Shown: positions 27,789 to 36,414 of the stretch, one piece after another | Layout: each line of letters opens with the position of its first letter | How positions within the stretch are numbered: position 1 is the stretch's first letter | Assembly (NCBI GenBank): GCA_937928405.1 | Contig: CALFWZ010000036.1 | Location: forward strand, 1 to 64,000 | Length of the DNA stretch: 64,000 nucleotides | Direction of reading: 5' to 3' | Origin: an uncultured Saprospiraceae bacterium | GTDB taxonomy: Bacteria > Bacteroidota > Bacteroidia > Chitinophagales > Saprospiraceae | Translations under genes and position numbers: made by a program | The notes under the pieces: model-generated | Told to the model about the DNA's origin: nothing | The model's input: the letters and a program-made list of their open reading frames with translations, nothing else | Databases searched by the model: none

Positions 27789-28397
27789 ATGAATAATATC
27801 TTGTCAACAGATTTAGACTTTGAAAAAGGAAACGGCCTAATTCCTGCCATCATTCAAGATCATCAAACCGGCAATGTACTCATGCTCGGTTATATGAATG
27901 AGGCAGCTTTTGAAAAAACCAAAACAGAAAAAAAAGTCTGTTTTTATAGTCGCACTAAAAAACGATTATGGACCAAAGGTGAAACGTCTGGCAATTTTCT
28001 GGAGGTTAAAGACATCAAAATGGATTGTGACAAAGATACACTGCTCGTATCCGCTACACCGCTCGGTCCCGTTTGTCACACCGGTCAGGATACTTGTTTT
28101 AACAAAAAAAATATAGATAAGAATTTTCTTAAGCATCTAGCATCCATTATTCAAGATCGAAAAAACAATCCCTCAGACACTTCTTACACCTCTAGTCTTT
28201 TAAAAAAAGGGATTAATAAAGTTGCCCAAAAAGTGGGAGAAGAGGCGGTAGAATTAGTCATTGAAGCCAAAGATGACAATAGAGCGCTTTTTCTTGGAGA
28301 AGCCGCAGATTTGCTGTATCATTACCTTGTATTATTGACCGCTAAAGATTTTGAACTGGAAGACGTCTTATTTGTCTTAAAAGAAAGACATCAATAA
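27789..28397 (+). CDS. hisI: Bifunctional phosphoribosyl-AMP cyclohydrolase / phosphoribosyl-ATP pyrophosphatase
   Basis: A 202-residue HisIE fusion for steps two and three of histidine synthesis. N-terminal cyclohydrolase (about 1-110): MLGYMNEAAFEKT, FYSRTK, LWTKGETSGN, and metal ligands DCDKDTLL and CHTGQDTCF. C-terminal pyrophosphatase (about 115-202): KVGEEAVELVIEAKD and FLGEAADLLYHYLVLL. Separated from hisF by the antisense DUF5362 gene. Confidence 0.97.
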   Translation: MNNILSTDLDFEKGNGLIPAIIQDHQTGNVLMLGYMNEAAFEKTKTEKKVCFYSRTKKRLWTKGETSGNFLEVKDIKMDCDKDTLLVSATPLGPVCHTGQDTCFNKKNIDKNFLKHLASIIQDRKNNPSDTSYTSSLLKKGINKVAQKVGEEAVELVIEAKDDNRALFLGEAADLLYHYLVLLTAKDFELEDVLFVLKERHQ

Positions 28398-28403
28398 ATC
28401 AAT

Positions 28404-28565
28404 ATGGAAAGACAAGCATTTGGTAAGAAATCCCGACCGCCGAAAACTTGGTGGCAAAAAATATTATCCTTTTTTAGATTCGATTCTAATGAAAATGTCG
28501 GATTTGGCGGACATCACGATCGTATGCAAGAACGAAAAAGAAAAACAAAATTTGACCGATGGTAG
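28404..28565 (+). CDS. Small basic hypothetical protein
   Basis: A 53-residue frame starting MERQAFGKKSRPPK and ending KTKFDRW. It begins 6 bp after hisIE and overlaps the ogt start by seven bases, as a coupled gene would. It is rich in Lys/Arg with a central WWQKILSFFRF segment. I recognise no family. The tight spacing supports it, but a small frame like this can arise by chance. Confidence 0.45.
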   Translation: MERQAFGKKSRPPKTWWQKILSFFRFDSNENVGFGGHHDRMQERKRKTKFDRW

Positions 28566-29053
28566 ATCTTCCCGTAGCGTATTGTGCCTCTTCTTTTGGT
28601 ATTTTTAAAATTACCGGAGATGAAAATGGTGTACAGTCTATTCAACTGACAGCAAAAAAGGAATTGCCAAAACAAATAGTTCCAGCGCCGCTCAAGGAAG
28701 CCGTACGTCAACTCACCCAATATTTTAATGGCCGTCGAAAAGAATTTGACCTAAAACTAAATTTCGGAGACGCACCTGCTTTCCACCAAGAAGTCTGGCA
28801 AGAATTAATTACCATCCCTTACGGTCATACGACTAGTTATTCTGCCATTGCCAGCACACTTGGTGATGCCAATAAAATGCGCGCGGTAGGACAAGCCAAT
28901 CGCAACAATCCACTCCCCATCGTCGTCCCCTGCCATCGCGTCATCGCCAAAAATGGAAAGCTACACGGTTATTACTACGGCCTAGAAATGAAACGAAAAT
29001 TATTGGAGTTGGAAAACCCAATGAGTTTTGCGACGCAGGGGTCGTTGTTTTGA
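28559..29053 (+). CDS. ogt: Methylated-DNA--protein-cysteine methyltransferase
   Basis: A 164-residue suicide enzyme that removes O6-methyl groups from guanine. The acceptor Cys is in the canonical IVVPCHRVIAKNGKLHGYYYGLEMK; the DNA-binding helix region PYGHTTSYSAIA and the arginine finger MRAVGQANRNNP are intact. It contrasts with the PAHR paralogue at 40970. Last gene of the his-linked run; its end nearly meets the next frame. Confidence 0.95.
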   Translation: MVDLPVAYCASSFGIFKITGDENGVQSIQLTAKKELPKQIVPAPLKEAVRQLTQYFNGRRKEFDLKLNFGDAPAFHQEVWQELITIPYGHTTSYSAIASTLGDANKMRAVGQANRNNPLPIVVPCHRVIAKNGKLHGYYYGLEMKRKLLELENPMSFATQGSLF

Positions 29054-29103
29054 GCTACTTTCATCGGTTAATTGCCAAAAAATTATCAACAAACCCTTCC
29101 CAC

Positions 29104-30081
29104 ATGCCACAAAAACGAAGAGCCTTCCTCAAAACCACTACGCTTGGCTTAGGTGCCTTATCTGCGGGCACAGCTTACAGTTGTCAAGGACAAAATCCTC
29201 CGACAAATTTGGTGACCAAACCCATCATCATCTCTACTTGGGATCATGGGATGGCCGCTAATAAAGTCGGATTGGATATTCTAAAAAATAATGGTACGGC
29301 GTTGGATGCGGTGGAAAAAGGTGTCATCATCGTTGAAAATGATCCCAAAGTACAAACGGTGGGATTGGGTGGATTTCCAGATCGAGAGGGCGTCGTGACC
29401 CTCGACGCTTGTATTATGAAAGGTGATGGACAATGTGGTTCGGTCGCCTTTTTACGGGATATTAAAAATCCTATTGCCGTGGCACGGAAGGTGATGGAAG
29501 AGACACCACATATTATGATTGTCGGAGCTGGAGCCAAACAGTTTGCCCTTGAAATGGGATTTAAAGAAGAAAATCTTCTAACAGAACCTTCTAGAAAAAA
29601 ATATGAAGAATGGCTAAAAACGGGTATTTATAAACCCAAAATAAATATTGAAAATCACGATACCATCAGTACACTCGCACTGGACACACACGGTCATCTA
29701 GCAGGTGCTTGCACCACCAGCGGGGCGGCTTGGAAAATGCACGGAAGAGTGGGCGATTCGCCGTTGATCGCCGCTGGTTTATTCGTAGACGACGAAGTAG
29801 GAGCTGCCGCCGCTACGGGACTCGGAGAGGCCGTCATTAGAACGGCTGGCAGTGCGATGGTCGTCGAAGCTATGCGACATGGACAAAGTCCCGAAGAGGC
29901 CTGCCGATCTGTTTGTTTGCGCATCAAAGCCAAACACAAAGATATTAGTGATTTACAAGTTGGATTTATTGCGCTCAGAAAAGATGGTGCCTATGGTGCG
30001 TATAGTTTACAGCCCGGTTTTACGTATGCACTTGGTCTTGATGATACCCACGAGTTATATCCAGCAACGTCTATGTTTTAA
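29104..30081 (+). CDS. N4-(beta-N-acetylglucosaminyl)-L-asparaginase family, exported
   Basis: About 325 residues from the ATG at 29104. The longer frame from 29050 overlaps ogt and puts 18 unneeded residues before the export signal. The N terminus has a twin-arginine signal (KRRAFLKTTTLGLGALSAG), then a lipobox-like AYSC, so the protein may be a Tat-exported lipoprotein. Catalytic Thr is in NHDTISTLALD, where the Ntn-hydrolase precursor cleaves itself; GRVGDSPLIAAG follows. It cleaves GlcNAc-Asn linkages of glycopeptides or beta-aspartyl peptides. Confidence 0.88.
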   Translation: MPQKRRAFLKTTTLGLGALSAGTAYSCQGQNPPTNLVTKPIIISTWDHGMAANKVGLDILKNNGTALDAVEKGVIIVENDPKVQTVGLGGFPDREGVVTLDACIMKGDGQCGSVAFLRDIKNPIAVARKVMEETPHIMIVGAGAKQFALEMGFKEENLLTEPSRKKYEEWLKTGIYKPKINIENHDTISTLALDTHGHLAGACTTSGAAWKMHGRVGDSPLIAAGLFVDDEVGAAAATGLGEAVIRTAGSAMVVEAMRHGQSPEEACRSVCLRIKAKHKDISDLQVGFIALRKDGAYGAYSLQPGFTYALGLDDTHELYPATSMF

Positions 30082-30082
30082 G

Positions 30083-30697
30083 TTATTTTTTAATAAAAAT
30101 TCCGAAAAGTTCATTACCTGCCCGTGGAGGAATTGAGTTGTAGGCGGGAGCAAATGTTTTTACAGAAAAATACGGCTCGAGATACGTCAAATATTCTTCT
30201 TTCGTACCACCAAATGGTCTTTTTACCAGATCTCCAGTCAACGGAATATCAAACCAAAGTCCTACTAATTTTCCGCCCGGTTTTAGCAGCTTAGACATTT
30301 GTGCGGCGTAAGCTGCTCGATTGGTTGGCAAGGGTGGCATGGAACAAAAAAAGGTTTGCTCTATAATCAAATCAAATTGCTCCTGATAGGAAAAAAAGTT
30401 TTCGTGAACAAGTTGTTGTTTTGGAAATTTTGGAAACCGCTGACCAAACGATTCCAGAGGGATAGGGGAAATATCCAGAATTACCGTATTTAAAAATCCT
30501 TGTTCAAATAGATAAGCGGCTTCGTAGGCATTACCCGCTCCGGGGATAAGGATACGGATATTTTTATCTGTTAGTTGATCGATATAGGTTTTGAGTGGCG
30601 TAGATGGATAACCGATATCCCACCCCGTCCGTGCTTCGTCGTATCGGGCCGACCAATACGCCTGTTGATCTTCAGAATCAAAAATATTCTCAGGCAT
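30083..30697 (-). CDS. TPMT-family SAM-dependent methyltransferase
   Basis: A 204-residue protein with the thiopurine S-methyltransferase layout: YWSARYDEARTGWDIGYPSTPL, the SAM site ILIPGAGNAYEAAYL, VILDISP, EQTFFCSMPP and LKPGGKLVGLWF. Such bacterial proteins methylate thiol, selenium or tellurium compounds or halides; the substrate is unknown. Last of a five-gene minus-strand run; 18 bp after the gene at 30716. Confidence 0.88.
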   Translation of the reverse strand: MPENIFDSEDQQAYWSARYDEARTGWDIGYPSTPLKTYIDQLTDKNIRILIPGAGNAYEAAYLFEQGFLNTVILDISPIPLESFGQRFPKFPKQQLVHENFFSYQEQFDLIIEQTFFCSMPPLPTNRAAYAAQMSKLLKPGGKLVGLWFDIPLTGDLVKRPFGGTKEEYLTYLEPYFSVKTFAPAYNSIPPRAGNELFGIFIKK

Positions 30698-30715
30698 TAG
30701 AATAAAGTCTATTTC

Positions 30716-31285
30716 TTAATCAGATTTTTTGCTACTAATCAATACAAAAGCCGGTGGAATATTGAGTGGCTCAAAATTAATTTTTACATTCCCAAATACT
30801 TTTTGGTAAATCTTTTTAGCTAATAAAGAGTAATGGATTTGAATAAAAAGACCACCTTCTTTTAAAAATTTTCTACACTCACCTACGATGGAGTAGCCTA
30901 ATTCGTCGGGCAGCGAAACAAAAGGAATAGCCGATATTACGTAATCGATTTCTTTTAGATTATGCTGTTTAAGGTATTTTTCGAGATGTTCTGCGGAATC
31001 TTCAATCACGTGCAATCGAGGATCTTTGATCTCTCGGATTTTTTCACAAAATAGAGGATTGACTTCAAAGGAAAGCAAAATAGCGTCAGGCTTCATCGCC
31101 TTAATGATATGCTCTGTAATCACCCCGTCACCTGCGCCTAATTCAACAATTACATTGGCATTGGCAAAATTCACCGGTGCAATCATGGCTTTGCAAGCAT
31201 ACTTTGAGCTACGAGTTACAGTACCAACGGTTTTTAAATTTTTGAGACTTTCTTTTAGGAATGCAATTTTTTTCATTCGTATCAT
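30716..31285 (-). CDS. Class I SAM-dependent methyltransferase, phospholipid N-methyltransferase-like
   Basis: A 189-residue methyltransferase. SAM motif I is VIVELGAGDGVITEHII (about 45-61), preceded by KNLKTVGTVTRSS, typical of the COG3963 group that includes phospholipid N-methyltransferases and is related to KsgA. YVISAIPFVSLPDEL may be motif IV. An alternative start is Met4. Substrate not proven; phosphatidylethanolamine is the family's best-known substrate. Confidence 0.75.
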   Translation of the reverse strand: MIRMKKIAFLKESLKNLKTVGTVTRSSKYACKAMIAPVNFANANVIVELGAGDGVITEHIIKAMKPDAILLSFEVNPLFCEKIREIKDPRLHVIEDSAEHLEKYLKQHNLKEIDYVISAIPFVSLPDELGYSIVGECRKFLKEGGLFIQIHYSLLAKKIYQKVFGNVKINFEPLNIPPAFVLISSKKSD

Positions 31286-31302
31286 TCTGTTGAGAAAAGC
31301 CC

Positions 31303-31310
31303 CAAAGGTA
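31303..31310 (-). promoter_or_regulatory. Possible -7 element for the methyltransferase at 30716
   Basis: The minus strand reads TACCTTTG, matching TAnnTTTG, 17 bp upstream of the ATG in the 26-bp gap after the PD40/OmpA gene. No good -33 TTG. Confidence 0.3.
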
Positions 31311-31311
31311 A

Positions 31312-33522
31312 CTAATCTTGTTTGGTTTGTGCCAGAAAATTTAGTAAATCCGGATAAGCAGCAGCATATATTTTAGAATCACTTACAGAGGCTCTTACTC
31401 CATTGATATAAGGAACAACAAATGCGTCGGTTAACCCTCTGACCACCAATTCTTTACGAAGTTGTTCTGCGCCATAGAAATTTTGAAATAATCCAACGGA
31501 ATATTTATAATTTTTATCGTTAAAAACTGATTCTATGAGTGGTTGTCGATATTCCAATAGAATCGATCCTTTGTAACGTTGTGCCAATGAACCAATCTGT
31601 ACTTTATAAGAAAGGCCTTTGATCGCCTGATTATACATGATTCCACGCTGATCTTCCAAAAATTTACTGACCACAGGTCCTTTGTTGACAATTTGTAGTG
31701 GAAGTCCAGCGGCATTAAATATTTCAAAATCAATTCTTCTATTTATTTTTTCTGCCATGATGCTCGTCCCTCCTTCTGTTTGTTGCTTGGCAGCGGGATT
31801 GACAGCCCCCATTCCTTTGAGGTGAATATTAGAAGCATTGATGCCTTTCTCTTGTAAATAAGCCGCTACTTTTTCGGCTCTTTTGATCGAGAAAAATAAA
31901 TCGAATTCCGCGGGGTCATTACCATCAGAGTGGGTAGTTAACATGACTTTTAACTGAGGATATTCGTTCATTATACGCACTACCTCATTAATTTTTTCCA
32001 GATTATCCGTGCTTAAAATATCATCATCATTACGATAATTGATTGGATTTACCTCCACCACTGTAGTAGCAGATTCGGGGAAATTCACAGTAGATGGATA
32101 AGACTTGGTTGGAAAATTTTCGGAAGATTCAAAAACCACTCCAGCACTTTGCTGTTGCTGTCGATAGGCAGGAACCATCGTAAATACCAAAGGATTGGAA
32201 GTAACGGACTGCTCATATAATTGGCTTTTGAAATAGGCTGTATAAAGGTCAAAGCCTCCATTACCTGATTTGCGATCTGAAGAAAAATATCCTTCCAACC
32301 CATTGGGTGACAGACGAAAGTCTCGGTCATCAGCAGGCGAGTTAACTGGCCAGGCCATATTCTCTGGCGTTTCCCATGCTTGCTTTCCATCGTTGTAACG
32401 GGCTCGATAAATGTCCATACCACCGATGCTTTCTGGGCGATTGCTGCTAAAATACAATGTCCTTCCATCCATCGATAAAAACGGACTTACTTCGTCGTAA
32501 TGACTATTAATGACCGTTCCAAGATTTTTAGGAACCGTCCAGTATCCATTCTTACGTGTGCTAATGTAGATATCTTTTCCTCCCAAGCCACCTTCCCGAT
32601 TACTACTGAAAAGCATGGTTGAATCATTGAAAAAATAGGGAGATTCATCTCCTTTTCCAGCAACCATTGGCGTATCCATTTTAGGAGCAAATAATTCATT
32701 TTTATCTTCTGTGCTAAATGAATCAACTAGCACTTCACCACCATTCATTTTTAATCCCTTATAGAAGAATAAAACCTGACCGTCATCATTGAAATCCAAT
32801 AATACTTCGTTGCGCACACTATTAATTAAGGAAGGTAATGGCGTGGTAGAATTCCATTCTCCATTGATAATAATGGTAGAATAAATATCTGAACTATAAT
32901 TTCCGTACTGCTCATCTGGATAGCCCTCTGCATTCCTTTTACCTCCTACGCTTCCTTTTCGATTAGAGGAAAAATAAAGTTTATTATTATAATTAGGACT
33001 TAGTACTGGTCCAAAATCATCTGCCTCTGAATTTACTTTGGTCCCCATATTTTCTACGACCGCCTGCTCGTCTACGTAAGATAAATTTAGGCCGCTGGCA
33101 CATCGTAAAATATTATCTTTTACGTGTTCTCGACGACGATCATCAAACTTAGTGGTTTCCAGATATTTTTTATACTGGCGAATAGCGTCTTTAAATTTTC
33201 GCTGTTGGTGATAAGCCCGAGCCAAAGCGTAATAAACGGTCTGGTCAGGTTTTTTCTCGTTATTAATGATCGATTCAAAATACCGGATGGCTTCTGTTAG
33301 GCGATTGGCATGATAGGCAGAAATTCCAATCTTTAACATCGTGGCAGCATCAGGGTTTTTCAGACGTGTATACTTAGAAAAAAGATTATAGGCCTCCGCA
33401 TACTTATGACGTTTATAATAATTTTCGGCGGATACCTTTAATTTTTTTGCAGACTTCTGTGCCTGTGCAGGGGACACATTAAACAAAAAACACAGAAATA
33501 GAAACAACAATTTACTTTTCAT
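31312..33522 (-). CDS. TPR/PD40/OmpA envelope protein with C-terminal SPOR-like tail
   Basis: A 736-residue secreted protein: signal peptide (1-21), TPR region (about 25-150), a WD40-like beta-propeller of PD40 repeats (about 155-430; SSNR.GG.GG.DIY recurs), an OmpA peptidoglycan-binding domain (about 500-625, ending KINRRIDFEIF) and a last segment (about 648-736) with YKVQIGSL and YSVGLFQNFYGAEQLRKEL, resembling a SPOR repeat. The order TPR-propeller-OmpA resembles PorE of the type IX secretion system, which links the machine to peptidoglycan. A direct PorE call is tentative because many paralogues share this layout. Confidence 0.85.
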   Translation of the reverse strand: MKSKLLFLFLCFLFNVSPAQAQKSAKKLKVSAENYYKRHKYAEAYNLFSKYTRLKNPDAATMLKIGISAYHANRLTEAIRYFESIINNEKKPDQTVYYALARAYHQQRKFKDAIRQYKKYLETTKFDDRRREHVKDNILRCASGLNLSYVDEQAVVENMGTKVNSEADDFGPVLSPNYNNKLYFSSNRKGSVGGKRNAEGYPDEQYGNYSSDIYSTIIINGEWNSTTPLPSLINSVRNEVLLDFNDDGQVLFFYKGLKMNGGEVLVDSFSTEDKNELFAPKMDTPMVAGKGDESPYFFNDSTMLFSSNREGGLGGKDIYISTRKNGYWTVPKNLGTVINSHYDEVSPFLSMDGRTLYFSSNRPESIGGMDIYRARYNDGKQAWETPENMAWPVNSPADDRDFRLSPNGLEGYFSSDRKSGNGGFDLYTAYFKSQLYEQSVTSNPLVFTMVPAYRQQQQSAGVVFESSENFPTKSYPSTVNFPESATTVVEVNPINYRNDDDILSTDNLEKINEVVRIMNEYPQLKVMLTTHSDGNDPAEFDLFFSIKRAEKVAAYLQEKGINASNIHLKGMGAVNPAAKQQTEGGTSIMAEKINRRIDFEIFNAAGLPLQIVNKGPVVSKFLEDQRGIMYNQAIKGLSYKVQIGSLAQRYKGSILLEYRQPLIESVFNDKNYKYSVGLFQNFYGAEQLRKELVVRGLTDAFVVPYINGVRASVSDSKIYAAAYPDLLNFLAQTKQD

Positions 33523-33563
33523 AAAGTCATGGTTAAAATAGAAGCGTCTCTTTTACCAAAAAT

Positions 33564-34904
33564 CTAAATCGTTTGTTGATCATCAAATCCTTCTAGATAA
33601 TCAGCTACTTTTCGTAAAAATGAGCCGCCGAGGAATCCATCCACTACCCGGTGATCATAGGATAAGGATAGAAACATCATTTGTCGTATAGCAATTACAT
33701 CACCGTATTCCGTTTCCATTACAGCTGGTTTTTTGCGAATAGCGCCCGCAGCCATGATAGCTACTTGTGGTTGATTAATAATCGGCGTACCCATCACATT
33801 ACCGAAGGTACCCACATTGGTTAAGGTAAAAGTTCCATCCTGTACATCTTCTGGCTTGAGCTTATTATTTCGTGCTCGGTTGGCTAGATCATTTACCGAC
33901 TGAGCAAGCCCCAGTAAGTTGAGTCGATTGGCATTCTTGATTACCGGCACTATCAGGTTTCCAGAAGGAAGTGCAGTTGCCATTCCAACATTGATTGATT
34001 TTTTCCGAATAATTTGATTTCCGTTTACGGATACATTAATCATTGGAAAATCACCAATAGCTTTAGCAACAGCTTCTACAAAAATCGGAGTAAAAGTAAT
34101 TTTTTCACCGTATTTCTTTTGAAAAGGCCCTTTAACTCGGTTACGCCAGTTTACAAGATTAGTTACATCTGCTTCTACAAAAGACGTCACGTGGGGAGAA
34201 GTATGTTTGCTATTGACCATGTGGTCAGCAATCAACCTTCGCATTCGATCCATCTCAATAATTTCCGTATCTCCTCCACTTTGAATATTAGCAGCACCAT
34301 TGCTATGAGCCACAGGTGCACTAATACTGGTTGGAGCAGCGGTTTGGTGAGTAGACTGTTGACGATTTTCTAAGTATTGCAACATATCTTTTTTAGTTAC
34401 TCGTCCATCCTTACCAGAACCATTGATGCTTTCTAGTTCAGCCATCGCTACATTTTCCTCTTTAGCAATATTTTTCACTAATGGTGAATAAAAGCGCGTT
34501 CCATTATTCGCATGATTGGTAGATACTGTTTTAACTGGTGTCGTGCTGGTACTAGTCGTAGCTGGCGTTGCTTTTGGCGAAGGATTAGTTGATTTAGCCG
34601 CATGTCCATTGACCGCTGCTGGAGCCTCTTTAATCGTAGGAGAAGGAGCTGTATCTGCGGTTGCCTCCGTACCGATAATGGCGATAATTTTTCCAACCTC
34701 AACTACTTCGTCTACCTGATGTAGAATTTCCAAAACAGTTCCAGCCATAGGGGCAGGAATTTCCGTATCTACCTTATCAGTAGCAATTTCCAAAATTGTT
34801 TCGTCCATCTCTACTTGATCGCCCACCTGCTTATGCCATTTTAAAATGGTAGCTTCCATTATACTTTCTCCCATCTTGGGCATTACCAATTCTACCTTAG
34901 CCAT
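33564..34904 (-). CDS. 2-oxo acid dehydrogenase complex E2 (dihydrolipoamide acyltransferase)
   Basis: A 446-residue E2 with a lipoyl domain (about 1-78; EIATDKVDTEIPAP has the lipoyl Lys), an Ala/Pro/Thr linker, an E1/E3-binding domain (about 138-178; SPLVKNIAKEENV, GSGKDGRVTKKDML) and the catalytic domain (about 215-446) with LSYDHRVVDG, whose His and Asp are catalytic. Whether it serves pyruvate, 2-oxoglutarate or branched-chain oxo acids is not decidable here; E1 and E3 genes are not adjacent. Confidence 0.93.
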   Translation of the reverse strand: MAKVELVMPKMGESIMEATILKWHKQVGDQVEMDETILEIATDKVDTEIPAPMAGTVLEILHQVDEVVEVGKIIAIIGTEATADTAPSPTIKEAPAAVNGHAAKSTNPSPKATPATTSTSTTPVKTVSTNHANNGTRFYSPLVKNIAKEENVAMAELESINGSGKDGRVTKKDMLQYLENRQQSTHQTAAPTSISAPVAHSNGAANIQSGGDTEIIEMDRMRRLIADHMVNSKHTSPHVTSFVEADVTNLVNWRNRVKGPFQKKYGEKITFTPIFVEAVAKAIGDFPMINVSVNGNQIIRKKSINVGMATALPSGNLIVPVIKNANRLNLLGLAQSVNDLANRARNNKLKPEDVQDGTFTLTNVGTFGNVMGTPIINQPQVAIMAAGAIRKKPAVMETEYGDVIAIRQMMFLSLSYDHRVVDGFLGGSFLRKVADYLEGFDDQQTI

Positions 34905-35015
34905 TGTTTTGTTAATTTGATCTTTGATTAATTTGGTTGTATTTACACCACAAAAATAAACAAATAATGATATTTTTTATAAGACCACTGGATTCACGCT
35001 TTTTGACACCTAAAT

Positions 35016-36260
35016 CTAGGCGTTTTCCAATAGAAAATGCCTAACCATATCCAAAGCCTTTGTGGCGGTATATTTGATGTTATTAGAACGACTTTTTCCG
35101 AGCTGTAGTTTCAAGGTGTTTGTCTTATTTTTATCTCCTACCGCAATCCAGATCGTTCCCACAGGTTTTTCGGGTGTTCCTCCTCCAGGACCAGCAATTC
35201 CAGAAATCGCGATACCAATATCAGTTCCTAAATTTTCTAATAATCCCTTCAACATCGCTTTTACTGCTTGTTCACTCACGGCACCATGGGTGTTGAGCAA
35301 TTCTGATGAAACGTTTAATAGTTTTTCTTTGAGTTTGTAACTGTAGGCAATTACACTTCCTTCGTAATAAGTAGAGGAACCAGGGATGCTCGTAATGCGA
35401 TGAGCTACTAGTCCTCCTGTACAACTCTCTGCCGTAGCAATTGTTTTTTTATTTTTTACTAATAAGGCTCCCATCACCTTTTCTATAGTATCTTTTTCAT
35501 AACCAAAAATAAATTCGGGAATCCTAGTTTCAATTAGTGCAACTTGTGCATCTAATGCCTTTTTTAGCTCCACTAAATCATCTCCAGTAGCCGACAACCG
35601 CAAGCGTACCTGTCCTAAATTCGGAAGATAGGCTAGCTTGATGTGAGGTGGTAAATTTTCTTCGATATCTTGTATTCGATGGGCAATTCTAGATTCGCCT
35701 TCTCCAATCGTCAGAATAGTACGGTGGATAATAGGTTTTCCCGGAAAGGTGGAAGCAATCAATGGAAGTACTTCATGCTCCATCAGATACTTCATCTCAT
35801 AAGGAACACCAGGCATGGATACGGCTATTTTTCCTCCCGTAGCAAACCACATACCCGGAGCAGTCCCCGCTTTATTTGTTAAAATTTTCGCGTTATCTGG
35901 CATATAGCACTGTTCGCGATGTGCGGGCGTGGTTGCTCTTCCCCAGCGGGCAAACATGTTACTTAATCGCTCAAAGGATGCTTCATGAAAAGACATGCCC
36001 ACTCCGTAGTATTCGGCTAAGGTTTTTTTAGTAATATCATCTTTCGTCGGGCCTAGTCCACCAGTCATCAGAATCAAATCTGTCTTGGCAAAGGAATCAT
36101 CTAATGCTTCCCGAATGGCTTCTGCCGTATCACTGATAGAAATTATTTTAGTAACCCGAATACCTTGTAAATTGAGTTGTTCTGCCATCCAAGCAGAATT
36201 ACTATCGATAATCTGCCCTATTAGGATTTCATCTCCAATCGTTAGAATATGTGCGGTCAT
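35016..36260 (-). CDS. cinA: CinA family nicotinamide-nucleotide amidohydrolase
   Basis: A 414-residue protein with two domains: an N-terminal molybdopterin-binding-like (COG1058) domain (about 1-170; ILTIGDEILIGQIIDSNSAW and TGGLGPTKDD) and a C-terminal PncC amidase domain (about 255-414; TAESCTGGLVAHRIT and AISGIAGPGGG). It recycles NMN to nicotinate mononucleotide. Head of the five-gene minus-strand run. Confidence 0.96.
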   Translation of the reverse strand: MTAHILTIGDEILIGQIIDSNSAWMAEQLNLQGIRVTKIISISDTAEAIREALDDSFAKTDLILMTGGLGPTKDDITKKTLAEYYGVGMSFHEASFERLSNMFARWGRATTPAHREQCYMPDNAKILTNKAGTAPGMWFATGGKIAVSMPGVPYEMKYLMEHEVLPLIASTFPGKPIIHRTILTIGEGESRIAHRIQDIEENLPPHIKLAYLPNLGQVRLRLSATGDDLVELKKALDAQVALIETRIPEFIFGYEKDTIEKVMGALLVKNKKTIATAESCTGGLVAHRITSIPGSSTYYEGSVIAYSYKLKEKLLNVSSELLNTHGAVSEQAVKAMLKGLLENLGTDIGIAISGIAGPGGGTPEKPVGTIWIAVGDKNKTNTLKLQLGKSRSNNIKYTATKALDMVRHFLLENA

Positions 36261-36387
36261 TAATTTGTTTTTGTAAAAGTCTAAATGAGAAGTTGTTTAA
36301 AGTGTAAATTTAACAAGAATGACCGTATATTCTATTGGTAGAAAAAACAACCGAGAACTCAACATTTCTTTTTCACTATAGAAACCC

Positions 36388-36395
36388 TATCTTTG
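36388..36395 (+). promoter_or_regulatory. Promoter -7 element for the M42 peptidase
   Basis: TATCTTTG exactly matches TAnnTTTG, 19 bp before the ATG at 36415. The upstream half is weak (TTTC, not TTG). Transcription would start within about 12 nt of the ATG, giving a near-leaderless message. Confidence 0.5.
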
Positions 36396-36414
36396 CAAAA
36401 AAATTACCTATTAC

